From: Pseudomonadota bacterium
GTDB lineage: Bacteria > Pseudomonadota > Gammaproteobacteria > Steroidobacterales > Steroidobacteraceae
DNA: 64,000 nucleotides
NCBI GenBank assembly: GCA_018241445.1
Contig: JAFEDT010000012.1
Span: forward strand, 124,001-188,000
Reading direction: 5' to 3'
The notes beneath the pieces were generated by a model. The model did no database searches. It had not been told where the DNA came from and saw nothing but the letters and a program-made list of their open reading frames with translations. The translations under genes and the position numbers were made by a program. Positions 7,478 to 15,210 of this stretch are shown here, piece after piece (the first letter of the stretch is position 1; each line of letters starts with the position of its first letter).

Positions 7478-8871
7478 GCGGGGGCCGCCTGCGTCGGTGC
7501 GGCGACCGCCGCCCGCCTGCCAATTGCCAGCAGGTCATAAACCAGGGCGAAGTAGCCGAGTGCGAAAACGATACCGAAGATGAACCGCGCGTACATCGCG
7601 GAGCGGAACCACGGATGCTCACTCGCCGCAACGAACGCCTGTAAAGTCGATCCGCCCTCTGCCCGCTCGTAGATGGCCTGGGTGATGCCTGCTATTAGCA
7701 GCCCACCCACCATCCCCACGAGGCCGAGATTCAGCAGGCCGAAACCCCATTTCCACGCCCGGCTGTCAAAATGCTCCGCGCTACGGGTGCGCTGCAGGAC
7801 CAGGTACATGATGGCGATGACGCCGCAGGCATACGCTCCCCAGAAGGCGAAATGCCCGTGCGACACAGTCCACTGGGTGCCGTGCGAGTACAGATTGATC
7901 TGCGGCAGCGTCATCATGAAGCCGAACACCCCGGCGCCGATGAAGTTGCCGAACGCTTCCGCCAGCACCCAGTAGAACGCCGGCCGGTTGGTGGTTTTCA
8001 TGTGATGCGTGCCCGCGTCGTAGACCGCGTGCACGACCATGCCGAGCAGGGGCAGCGGCTCGAGCGCGGAGAAGAACCCGCCAATGCTGAGCCAGTACTG
8101 GGGCGTGCCAATCCAGAAGTAATGATGCCCGAGGCCGAGTATGCCGGTACCCAGCACCAGCATGACTTCGATGTAGAGCCACGTTTCGACGATGCGCCGC
8201 GAGGTGCCCATGAGCTCCATCAGTGACCAGGCCATCAGGCAGCCGATCAGGACCTCCCAGGTCGCCTCCACCCACATGTGTACCAGCCACCACCACCAAT
8301 ACAGATCGTGGGACATGTTGGTGATCTTCGGAAAGGCGTCCAGGTACAGCACGGCCAGCGGCACGAGATCGAGGATCAATACCCCAAGAACGCCGGTGAT
8401 CCTGCGCGCCTGCCACGCCGTCGCGGTCACGTTGAACACAAAAGTGAGCACCACGGCAACCACGCCAACCGCAGCCCAGCGGGGCGCTTCCACGTATTTG
8501 CGTCCCTGGTTGATGAACCACATGCTGAACTCGTTGCTGCCGCCGTACTGGACGACGACAAACACCACGGCCACCACGGCCACCGCAGAGCAGAAGACGT
8601 AGAACAGCAACTCCGCGACCCAGATGCCGACCACTTCGCGTCCGAGTTCCTTGGGCAGGAACCAGTACACCGCCCCTATGAATCCCATCAGCAGCCAGAT
8701 GATCAGCGTGTCGATGTGCAGAATCTTGGCCATCTGGAAGTCGAATACGTTGTAGAGCAGCGCCGGGTCGATGTAGTAGAGCGCCGACAGCAGACCCGCG
8801 GCTATCATCACGCCAAATAACGTGATCGCAGCGATGAAATAGCGCAGCGCCAGCTTCTGGGACCGATACAT
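7474..8871 (-). CDS. norB: nitric oxide reductase subunit B
   Basis: Catalytic subunit of cytochrome-c-dependent nitric oxide reductase (2 NO to N2O), a 465-residue inner-membrane protein of the heme-copper oxidase superfamily. Key residues are visible: HIDTLIIWL for the low-spin heme; HMWVEATWEV carrying an FeB histidine and the two conserved glutamates; GLGHHYFWIG with the two further FeB histidines; and SHGHFAFWGAY with the heme b3 and heme b histidines. It lies directly downstream of norC (9-bp gap). It functions in denitrification or NO detoxification; norQ and norD are not in this window. Confidence 0.97.
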   Translation of the reverse strand: MYRSQKLALRYFIAAITLFGVMIAAGLLSALYYIDPALLYNVFDFQMAKILHIDTLIIWLLMGFIGAVYWFLPKELGREVVGIWVAELLFYVFCSAVAVVAVVFVVVQYGGSNEFSMWFINQGRKYVEAPRWAAVGVVAVVLTFVFNVTATAWQARRITGVLGVLILDLVPLAVLYLDAFPKITNMSHDLYWWWWLVHMWVEATWEVLIGCLMAWSLMELMGTSRRIVETWLYIEVMLVLGTGILGLGHHYFWIGTPQYWLSIGGFFSALEPLPLLGMVVHAVYDAGTHHMKTTNRPAFYWVLAEAFGNFIGAGVFGFMMTLPQINLYSHGTQWTVSHGHFAFWGAYACGVIAIMYLVLQRTRSAEHFDSRAWKWGFGLLNLGLVGMVGGLLIAGITQAIYERAEGGSTLQAFVAASEHPWFRSAMYARFIFGIVFALGYFALVYDLLAIGRRAAVAAPTQAAPA

Positions 8872-8880
8872 CGCCGTCTC

Positions 8881-9480
8881 CTAGTTCTGCGCCTGGATCC
8901 GCCCGAAGTGCGCGGGGAAGCCGTTGGTGTCGATGGCCGACATCCACTTGAGGTATGCGACGACGGCCTGCGCTTCTGCGCGCGTCAGATGCAGATTCGG
9001 CATGCGACGGGTCCAGGTCGGGTACTGATCCGGGTGCATGAGGAACGCGACCATCGCCGCTTCACGCGTGCTGGAGCCGGTCATGGGCATCCAGATCTGA
9101 CTCCACGCGGGATCGAGCCAGGCCTTGGTGAGATCCGGCCCGTAGTAAGCACCGTTACCGAAGAAGGTGTGGCAGTCCATGCAGGCCCGGCTCTGGATCA
9201 CGAGTTTGCCAAAGCTCATCAACCCGCTGGCCTCTTGCAGGCTGTAGGTCCTGCCAAACAGCGGCTCCGCGGGGCCGATCACCGGCACTTCGAGCCGGCG
9301 CGACCAGTCGTAGGTGTAGCCGATGTGCTGATTGATGACGTCGTAGTCCGGCACCTGGCGGCCGCCAGCCCTACTGGCATCCAGGCTGTCAATCGTGAGG
9401 AAAGCGAGCACCACCAGCATGACGGCGGTGCTGCTGATTGCACCTGCTCTCCAGAATCGAGGGTCCTCGATGTCCATCAT
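8881..9480 (-). CDS. norC: nitric oxide reductase subunit C
   Basis: Membrane-anchored cytochrome c subunit that passes electrons to NorB. It has one N-terminal transmembrane helix (AISSTAVMLVVLAFLTI), heme motif CMDCH followed by TFFGNGAYYGPDLTKAW, a standard NorC signature, and a candidate Met ligand in RRMPNLHL. The ATG at 9480 gives about 199 residues; a TTG 19 codons upstream would add a hydrophilic tail unlikely to precede the anchor. It is the first gene of the cluster; no clear FNR/NNR box was found in the short upstream region. Confidence 0.94.
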   Translation of the reverse strand: MMDIEDPRFWRAGAISSTAVMLVVLAFLTIDSLDASRAGGRQVPDYDVINQHIGYTYDWSRRLEVPVIGPAEPLFGRTYSLQEASGLMSFGKLVIQSRACMDCHTFFGNGAYYGPDLTKAWLDPAWSQIWMPMTGSSTREAAMVAFLMHPDQYPTWTRRMPNLHLTRAEAQAVVAYLKWMSAIDTNGFPAHFGRIQAQN

Positions 9481-9579
9481 CGCCCCGCGGTGGCCAACAG
9501 CCTGCAGACCTGACGCGTCACGAACCAGATCGGACAAAATCTAGAGCAGAACCCTCACGAACACCCTACGTACATATCC

Positions 9580-9933
9580 TTAGTCTTTTTTGCAGGAAAG
9601 CACCTCGCGCAACACGACGGCCTGGTTGTGCTCGGTGTCGCGCGCGGAGTAGACGAGCGTCAGCTTGCCGTTGCGGGCGCTGGCGCGCAGTTGCGTCAGC
9701 AACCCGGCTTTGCCAGCCAGCTCTGCGCGGTAGCGGCGCCGGAACTCCGCCCACCGAGCCGGATCGTGGGCAAACCACTGCCGCAGCCTGGTACTGGGTG
9801 CAATCTCCTTCAGCCACACCTCCACTGCTGCATCCGCCTTGCGCAGCCCGCGCGGCCAGATGCGATCGACCAGAACGCGTGCCCCGTCGCGAACCGAGGG
9901 AGCCTCGTACGCGCGCTTGATCCGGACTTCCAC
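9580..9933 (-). CDS. DUF488 family protein
   Basis: A cytosolic protein of about 117 residues of the DUF488 family, function unknown. Family landmarks: VRIKRAYEAPSVRDGARVLV, DRIWPRGLRK, EVWLKEIAPSTRLRQWF and LVYSARDTEHNQAVVLREVL. The GTG at 9933 is chosen because it starts just before the first conserved strand; the open frame continues upstream without family-like sequence. Such proteins are often found beside redox or nitrosative stress genes, which fits the nor and sod neighbours. Confidence 0.85.
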   Translation of the reverse strand: MEVRIKRAYEAPSVRDGARVLVDRIWPRGLRKADAAVEVWLKEIAPSTRLRQWFAHDPARWAEFRRRYRAELAGKAGLLTQLRASARNGKLTLVYSARDTEHNQAVVLREVLSCKKD

Positions 9934-9983
9934 GGTCTTTTTCGGGTGTCGCAAGTGGCTACCCCGCGGCCCTGGCCGGCGCG

Positions 9984-10631
9984 CTACCGCGACTGCACGT
10001 GCGCCAGAGGCGGCGCCGCGGCGCCTGCGGTGCGCGCCTGCGCCGCGCTCAGCGTCTGATTGACGAAGTCCCAATTGACCAGATGGGCGAGGAATGCGGT
10101 GATGTAATCGAGGCGGCGATACTGATAATCGAGATAGTAGGCATGCTCCCAGACATCCAGTGTCAGCAGCGGCACGGCAGACGTGGTCAGCGGGGTGTCG
10201 GCATTGGAGGTTGTCGTGATCCGCAGCCGCCCGTCATCCAGCACCAGCCAGGCCCAGCCGCTGCCGAACCGATCGCTTGCCGCCGCTACAAATTGCTGAC
10301 TGAATGCGCTTGGCGAGCCGAAGGTTGCGTCGATGAGCTTCCGGATCATGCCCGACGCCTCGCCCCCGCCGGCGGGGCGCAGACAGTTCCAGTAGAATCC
10401 GTGATTCCACGCCTGGGCGGCGGCCTTGAACAGGGCATCGCCTTTTGCAGCACTGGCACGCACGATGTCCTCGAGCGAGGCCGATGCGAGCGGAGTGCGC
10501 TGTGTGAGGGCCCGGGTCTTCTCCAGGTACGCGGCATGATGGAAGCCGTGATGGTTGGACAGGGTGCTGCGCGAGAGGTAGGGCTCGAGCGCATCGAGCG
10601 CGTAGGGCAATGCTGGCAGTGTCAGGTTCAT
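9984..10631 (-). CDS. superoxide dismutase, Fe/Mn family
   Basis: A cytoplasmic Fe/Mn superoxide dismutase of 215 residues. The N-terminal helical domain has LPALPYALDALEPYLS and SNHHGFHHAAYL (metal and active-site His). AWNHGFYWNCL supplies the second His. The C-terminal domain has FGSGWAWLVL and DVWEHAYYLDYQ, where Asp and His complete the metal site. The ATG at 10631 is the homology-supported start. Fe versus Mn preference is not certain. It is divergent from a LysR regulator. Confidence 0.93.
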   Translation of the reverse strand: MNLTLPALPYALDALEPYLSRSTLSNHHGFHHAAYLEKTRALTQRTPLASASLEDIVRASAAKGDALFKAAAQAWNHGFYWNCLRPAGGGEASGMIRKLIDATFGSPSAFSQQFVAAASDRFGSGWAWLVLDDGRLRITTTSNADTPLTTSAVPLLTLDVWEHAYYLDYQYRRLDYITAFLAHLVNWDFVNQTLSAAQARTAGAAAPPLAHVQSR

Positions 10632-10697
10632 TTCGTGCTCCAACGTCCGCGAGACGCTGAGCCTAGGTCCATCCGGGCATTTTACAAGCGAAAAATA

Positions 10698-10714
10698 TTG
10701 GCTCTTGAGACCAA
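10698..10714. promoter_or_regulatory. small dyad in the sod/lysR divergent interval
   Basis: TTGG-N9-CCAA lies in the 91-bp interval between the superoxide dismutase and LysR genes, 9 bp before the LysR start. Its location suits an autoregulatory LysR site, but the arms are only 4 bp. Confidence 0.3.
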
Positions 10715-10722
10715 CAAACCCG

Positions 10723-11574
10723 ATGGATACTGAGCTGGCGCGGACTTTTCTCTCGGTGGTTGCCGCTGGCAGTTTCGTCGAGGCGTCGCAGCGGCTGCAC
10801 ATCACGCAGTCTACGGTGAGCGCCCGCATCCGGCGCCTCGAGGAGCAGCTCGGGGCGGAGCTGTTCGTGCGTAACAAGGCCGGAACGACTCTGACGCCTG
10901 CGGGCCGGCGGTTTCAGCATCACGCAGTCGCGCTGACCCGAACCGTGGAACACGCGCGCCAGGAAATCGGCAACGTCGCCGGCTTTCGCACCTCGCTCAC
11001 CATCGGCGGCCGCATCGCCTTGTGGGAGGGCCTGCTGCAGCGCTGCCTGCCAGTGATCACGCAGCTTGCATCCGACGTCGCGGTGCGGGCGCACCTCTTC
11101 GGTTTCGAGGAGGATCTGATGGAGGCATTGATCGACGGCCGCGACCACATTGGCCTGCTGTACAACCCGCAGTCCCGGCCGGGGCTCACTGTCGAACCCC
11201 TGCTTGAAGAGCGCCTGGTGATGGTGTCGTCGCGCGAGTCCCCGGGGCCGGAGCCCGACAGCCGCTACGTATACGTCGACTGGGGACCGGAATTCTTCGC
11301 CCACCACAGCCTGGCGTTCCCGAACTTCACGGGTGCCGCGCTCACCGTGAATGTCGGCTGGCTGGGGCTGCAGCACATCCTCGCCTGCGGTGGCAGCGGC
11401 TATTTTCCGGTGCGGCAGGTGCGCGAGCACGAGCTGGCCGGCAGACTGCATCGGGTTCCCGGCGCCCCCGAATTCCGCCTGCCCGTCTATCTGTGTTATC
11501 CAGCCGGGTCGGAATCCGGGGCGCTCGCCCTGGCCCTCGACACGATTCGCCGCGTAGCGGCCGAGACGCAATAG
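10723..11574 (+). CDS. LysR-family transcriptional regulator
   Basis: A DNA-binding regulator of about 283 residues. The N-terminal helix-turn-helix reads FLSVVAAGSFVEASQRLHIT then STVSARIRRLEEQLG, followed by LFVRNKAGTTLTPAG. The remainder is a periplasmic-binding-like effector domain. The ATG at 10723 matches where LysR proteins normally begin. Divergent from the superoxide dismutase, it may control that gene or itself. Effector unknown. Confidence 0.9.
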   Translation: MDTELARTFLSVVAAGSFVEASQRLHITQSTVSARIRRLEEQLGAELFVRNKAGTTLTPAGRRFQHHAVALTRTVEHARQEIGNVAGFRTSLTIGGRIALWEGLLQRCLPVITQLASDVAVRAHLFGFEEDLMEALIDGRDHIGLLYNPQSRPGLTVEPLLEERLVMVSSRESPGPEPDSRYVYVDWGPEFFAHHSLAFPNFTGAALTVNVGWLGLQHILACGGSGYFPVRQVREHELAGRLHRVPGAPEFRLPVYLCYPAGSESGALALALDTIRRVAAETQ

Positions 11575-11586
11575 CCAGGCAGCATG

Positions 11587-12264
11587 TCAGGCCGGCCGCA
11601 GGCCGTGCGCGCCGCGCCCGCGGCGCCGGCCCGTGAGCGCGGCGACCCGCTGCTGCAGCGTGGGCAGCAGTTCGCGTTCGAACCACGCGTTGCGCACCAG
11701 CCACGGCTGGTTGCGCGGTGAGGGGTGCGGCAGGGGCAGATACCGCGGAGCGTATTCGCGCCAGGCGCGCACCGTGAGCGCGAGCGAGCTCTTGCACAGA
11801 CCGGCGAGAAACTGCCGCTGCGCGTAGCTGCCGACGAGCAGTGTGAGCTCGATGCGCGGCAGCCCGGCGAGCAGACCCGCCAGCCATAACTCGGCACATT
11901 CGCGGCGCGGTGGCCGGTCGCCGTGCCGGCCGCGGCCGGGATAGCAGTAGCCCATCGGGATGATCGCGACCCTCGAGGCGTCGTAGAAGAGCTCGGGTGA
12001 GATTCCCATCCAGGCTCGCAGGCGTACGCCGCTGGGATCGCTCCACGGTATCCCCGTCGTGTGCGCGAGCCGTCCCGGCGCTTGCCCCACGATCAGAATC
12101 CGGGCGTCTGCACCGGCCTGCAGCAGCGGTCGCGGCTCCAACGGCAGATATCCGGCACAGACCCGACAGGCCCGCACCCGCTCGAGCAACCTGGCGAGAC
12201 CCGGGCCGGCGTGAGCCGCGTCCCGGCGCGAATCGCGCCGCGCCCGCGACGGAAGTACGTTCAC
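11587..12264 (-). CDS. uracil-DNA glycosylase-like family protein
   Basis: A cytosolic protein of about 225 residues with the uracil-DNA glycosylase superfamily fold signature: LLERVRACRVCAGYLPL at the N-terminus, ILIVGQAPG (UDG motif 1 region), IPWSDPSGVRLRAWMG, and LPLPHPSPRNQPWL resembling motif 2 (HPSP-R-N). It may remove damaged bases, but catalytic activity of this subfamily is not assured. The start is uncertain; a GTG at 12264 precedes the conserved region. It is followed at about 60 bp by the DUF6522 gene in the same direction, upstream in transcription. Confidence 0.75.
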   Translation of the reverse strand: MNVLPSRARRDSRRDAAHAGPGLARLLERVRACRVCAGYLPLEPRPLLQAGADARILIVGQAPGRLAHTTGIPWSDPSGVRLRAWMGISPELFYDASRVAIIPMGYCYPGRGRHGDRPPRRECAELWLAGLLAGLPRIELTLLVGSYAQRQFLAGLCKSSLALTVRAWREYAPRYLPLPHPSPRNQPWLVRNAWFERELLPTLQQRVAALTGRRRGRGAHGLRPA

Positions 12265-12320
12265 TTCAGAGGAGCGCAGGCCACGGCGCGCGTGTGCTGG
12301 CGGTGCGGAGTCCTGCACTG

Positions 12321-12599
12321 TCAGTCCCGCGTCCGCGCCGGGCGCCTGGACTTCAGAACGACGACCGACTGTCCGAGGACGTTGCCCGCGGAGTCGACGA
12401 GCAGCTGCAGCCGCCGGGCCCCATGGCGAAAAGTCACCCGGAAGCGGCCTGCGTCCTCCTCCAGGCCGCGCTCGCAGTGCGCAGTAATGCGCCCCGCCCG
12501 GATGAGCGGCAGCACCGTCTGCGGCGTCGCCTGCAACGGCCCGGCAATGAGCGTCGCATCGACGCTCAAGGCGTCCGCGTCCCACTCGATCCGAGCCAT
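12321..12599 (-). CDS. DUF6522-family small protein
   Basis: A soluble protein of 92 residues starting MARIEWDADALSVDATLIAG. The pattern IEW-D-DAL-VDA, then LIRAGRITAHCERGLEEDAGR, FRVTFRHGARRLQL and LVDSAGNVLGQSVV fits DUF6522, function unknown. It is transcribed toward the UDG-like gene. Confidence 0.7.
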   Translation of the reverse strand: MARIEWDADALSVDATLIAGPLQATPQTVLPLIRAGRITAHCERGLEEDAGRFRVTFRHGARRLQLLVDSAGNVLGQSVVVLKSRRPARTRD

Positions 12600-12907
12600 G
12601 CTCGCCTCTCCTGCTCCTCCTGCCCGACTCGAAGTCTGGGCGGCACGCCCATCAGCGGCAAGCGATGAATCGTCGCGCATGCCATCGGCTGCGCCGATAT
12701 GATGACCACGGCGCCGACCCTTCCCGGGGTTGCAGCAGGAGGCTCCAACGAAGCCCCGGGCAGCTATCAGGACAACGTGATCCTGTCGGCATTCATCGGG
12801 ATCCTTGATGAGACGCGCGAGTATTTATCGCGTGTCAAGGTCTCGGGTGCGCGTAGGCTCGTCACACCGGGCCCCGCATCAGGGCTCGGGAGATCAAGGA
12901 GATCTTC

Positions 12908-13225
12908 ATGACAAGGCAGGAGCTGGAACGCGCCCTGCTCGATCCGACGGGCTCGTTTGGGGCACCGCAGGACGTGGTGCGCAGTACCGAACTCTCACGG
13001 GCCCAGAAACTCGAGGTGCTGTGCCTGTGGGCCTACGACGCGCGCGAGCTGGCGGTCGCCGAGGAGGAAGGCATGCCGGGAGGCAGCGGCGCCGACGACC
13101 TGGATGCGGTCGCCGCGGCGCTCACGAGCCTGGTAAGCGAGCTCGACGGGGAGCACGCTGCGCCCACGAAACACGCGGCGGCATGCCTGCGGCCACGTCG
13201 CCCCGACCCGCGCTCGACTGGCTGA
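12908..13225 (+). CDS. conserved hypothetical small protein
   Basis: A 105-residue soluble protein. A strong ribosome-binding site (AAGGAGATCTTC) precedes the ATG. The central motif [30 protein letters not shown] matches a small protein commonly found in proteobacteria, of unknown function. The last 20 or so residues are basic and low complexity. Its 3' end approaches sdhB; depending on the true sdhB start the two may overlap. Confidence 0.65.
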   Translation: MTRQELERALLDPTGSFGAPQDVVRSTELSRAQKLEVLCLWAYDARELAVAEEEGMPGGSGADDLDAVAAALTSLVSELDGEHAAPTKHAAACLRPRRPDPRSTG

Positions 13226-13305
13226 AGCACCTTTTAGAGGAGACGGTCACGCTCATCAGGTCATCCGAGCAGCAGCCGCGCGTCACGCTGCTGCGGCGAT
13301 TCCCG

Positions 13306-14103
13306 GTGCCGAGAAACTTCGCGTTGCCGGGAAATGCGCGCATCCAGCACGGCCGGACATGGCGGGCGCCCCCGGGGGCGAAACGCGTGAAGCGCTTTGA
13401 GATCTATCGTTACGACCCGGACTCCGGCGAGAACCCGCGCATCGACACCTTCGAAGTGGACGTCGGCAGCTGCGGACCGATGGTTCTCGACGTACTGATC
13501 AAGATCAAGAGCGAGATCGACTCCACCCTGACTTTCCGCCGCTCCTGCCGGGAGGGCATCTGCGGCTCCTGCGCCATGAATATCGACGGCAGCAACTGGC
13601 TGGCGTGCACGCGCACGATCGCCGGCACCGCAGAACCGAGCACGATCTATCCGCTCAATCACCTGCCGATCATCAAAGACCTGGTGCCGGACCTGACGCA
13701 TCTTTATGCGCAGTACGCCCTGATCGAACCGTGGCTGAAGACGCGCGGTCCAGTGCCCGAGCGTGAGCGGCTGCAGAGCCCAGCGGAGGCGGATCGGCTG
13801 AATGGCAAGGACGGCAAGGGTCCGGCGGCGTGCATTCTGTGTTTTTGCTGCACGGCAGGATGCCCAAGCCACTGGTGGAACGGCCAGCGCTTTCTGGGCC
13901 CGGCGGCGCTGCTGCAGGCCTGGCGCTGGCTGGCGGACACGCGCGACGAGGCGGCCGGCGAACGCCTCGATGCTCTGGAGGATCCGTTTCGGCTCTATCG
14001 CTGCCACACGATCCTCAACTGCACCCGTACCTGCCCCAAGGGCCTGAACCCCGGCCAGGCGATCGGCGCTATCAAGCAGAAGATTGCGCAACGCCGGAGC
14101 TGA
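13306..14103 (+). CDS. sdhB: succinate dehydrogenase iron-sulfur subunit
   Basis: The iron-sulfur subunit of complex II, linking the flavoprotein to the quinone site. The [2Fe-2S] domain has [21 protein letters not shown]; the C-terminal domain has [12 protein letters not shown] and [14 protein letters not shown] for the [4Fe-4S] and [3Fe-4S] clusters. [20 protein letters not shown] and [11 protein letters not shown] are classic SdhB. The start is ambiguous: no good ATG lies near the conserved beginning, GTG at 13306 gives about 265 residues, and TTG 13324 or GTG 13387 are alternatives. It is followed by sdhC (4 bp) and sdhD. No sdhA is adjacent. Confidence 0.93.
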   Translation: MPRNFALPGNARIQHGRTWRAPPGAKRVKRFEIYRYDPDSGENPRIDTFEVDVGSCGPMVLDVLIKIKSEIDSTLTFRRSCREGICGSCAMNIDGSNWLACTRTIAGTAEPSTIYPLNHLPIIKDLVPDLTHLYAQYALIEPWLKTRGPVPERERLQSPAEADRLNGKDGKGPAACILCFCCTAGCPSHWWNGQRFLGPAALLQAWRWLADTRDEAAGERLDALEDPFRLYRCHTILNCTRTCPKGLNPGQAIGAIKQKIAQRRS

Positions 14104-14107
14104 ACCG

Positions 14108-14491
14108 ATGCCGCGCGCTCTTCGACCACTCTCGCCCGACCTGCAGATCTACCGACCCCAGCTGACCTCGGTGATGTCGATCACGCACCGGGCCACCGGC
14201 GTGGCGCTCAGCGCCGGTGCGCTCCTGCTGGTCTGGTGGCTCGCCAGCGCCGCCGCAGGACCTGACGCCTACGCACGCCTGCATGCATTGCTCGCCACCG
14301 ACTTGGGTCTCACGGCGATGCTCGTATGGACGTTCGCTCTCTTCTATCACCTCTGCAACGGCATCCGGCACCTGTTTTGGGACGCGGGCCGCGGCTTCGG
14401 ACTCCGGACCATCTACGCCTCGGGCTGGACGGTATTCGGCACCAGCATCGCGCTCACCGCGATAGCCTGGATCCTGAGCAGCAAGGTCTGA
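14108..14491 (+). CDS. sdhC: succinate dehydrogenase cytochrome b556 subunit
   Basis: A membrane anchor of complex II, about 127 residues with three helices. LSPDLQIYRPQLTSVMSITHRATGVAL is the SdhC signature for the quinone site and first helix, and FALFYHLCNGIRHLFWD provides the heme b histidine. The ATG at 14108 is the family-typical start. It lies between sdhB and sdhD with minimal spacing, so one operon. Confidence 0.93.
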   Translation: MPRALRPLSPDLQIYRPQLTSVMSITHRATGVALSAGALLLVWWLASAAAGPDAYARLHALLATDLGLTAMLVWTFALFYHLCNGIRHLFWDAGRGFGLRTIYASGWTVFGTSIALTAIAWILSSKV

Positions 14492-14493
14492 GT

Positions 14494-14847
14494 GTGCAGA
14501 ACCTCGGCTCGGCCCGCGAGGGCGCCAGACAGTGGTGGATGCAGCGCATGACCGCCGTAGCGCTGATTCCGCTGACGCTGTGGCTCGCCGCCTCCCTCCT
14601 GCGGCACGTAGCCGACGACTACGCGACGCTCATCGCCTGGCTGCGCACGCCGCTGGCGGCAGTGTTGATGGTGCTGCTGCTGATGGCGTTGTGCTATCAC
14701 ATGGCGTTGGGCCTGAAGGTGATCATCGAGGACTACGTGCACCTCGATCGCCTGCAGATCGCCGCCCTAACCCTGATCGACCTCCTGTCGGTAGCACTGG
14801 CGGTCGTGGGGATCTTCGCCAGCTTACGCGTCGCGCTCAGCGCTTGA
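14494..14847 (+). CDS. sdhD: succinate dehydrogenase membrane anchor subunit
   Basis: The second membrane anchor, 117 residues, three helices. Starting from GTG at 14494 it reads VQNLGSAREGARQWWMQRMTAV, typical of SdhD; ALCYHMALGLKVIIEDYVH carries the heme ligand and quinone-site aspartate/tyrosine. The gene is last in the sdhBCD cluster, about 140 bp before the island boundary. Confidence 0.92.
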   Translation: MQNLGSAREGARQWWMQRMTAVALIPLTLWLAASLLRHVADDYATLIAWLRTPLAAVLMVLLLMALCYHMALGLKVIIEDYVHLDRLQIAALTLIDLLSVALAVVGIFASLRVALSA

Positions 14848-14879
14848 ATACTGGCCGCCCCGGCTCTATAGGCAGTATT
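14847..14879 (+). terminator. possible sdh operon terminator
   Basis: AATACTG and CAGTATT form a 7-bp inverted repeat with a 19-base internal loop right at the sdhD stop codon, followed by TTTGT. The large loop makes it a weak candidate. Confidence 0.35.
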
Positions 14880-14988
14880 TGTCAGTAAGCGCACTTCACA
14901 AAATGACTCTCTCTGTCAGTGACGACGCCGAAGTGCAGGACATTTTTCGAAAGTGCGCACAATGCGACTTTCGAGATGCTCTTTTAAG

Positions 14989-15036
14989 CTGGTCGGAGCG
15001 CCGAGATTTGAACTCGGGACCCCTTGCACCCCATGC
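14989..15036. repeat. attL: duplicated 3' end of tRNA-Pro
   Basis: This 48-bp stretch is identical to 28535-28582. It corresponds to the 3' terminus, acceptor strand, T-arm, variable loop and part of the anticodon arm of tRNA-Pro(GGG), and identity stops immediately after it. It is the outer boundary of the element distal to the intact tRNA. Confidence 0.92.
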
Positions 15037-15053
15037 TGGTGTTGCGTTCCCAT

Positions 15054-15133
15054 GCATTCCGGTGTATTCCTAGCACATGCGCCGGGAAATATGCCAAAAC
15101 CCCTGCTTTTCACGTGATTGTGTCCCGGAATGC
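15054..15133. repeat. inverted repeat near attL
   Basis: GCATTCCGG (15054-15062) and CCGGAATGC (15125-15133) are perfect inverted copies flanking 62 bp between attL and the integrase gene. Position suggests an integrase or excisionase arm site. Confidence 0.4.
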
Positions 15134-15169
15134 CCCGGCACACGTGGGAATGTAACAGAACACGGCATT

Positions 15170-15192
15170 GGGTACCCCAGCGGGTACCCCAG
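15170..15192. repeat. left-end tandem GGGTACCCCAG repeats (probable integrase arm sites)
   Basis: Two copies of GGGTACCCCAG begin at 15170 and 15182, a 12-bp period, directly upstream of the integrase start. The same palindromic GGGTACCCC pair, with the same 12-bp period, occurs near the other end at 28468-28488. Such matched pairs at both ends are expected of arm-type recombinase sites. Confidence 0.6.
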
Positions 15193-15210
15193 TAAGCTCC
15201 GAGAGCCGCC

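Noticed and set aside
12699-12911. Small plus-strand frame between DUF6522 and the 105-residue protein
   Set aside because: No ribosome-binding site or conserved features; translation is low complexity at the end.
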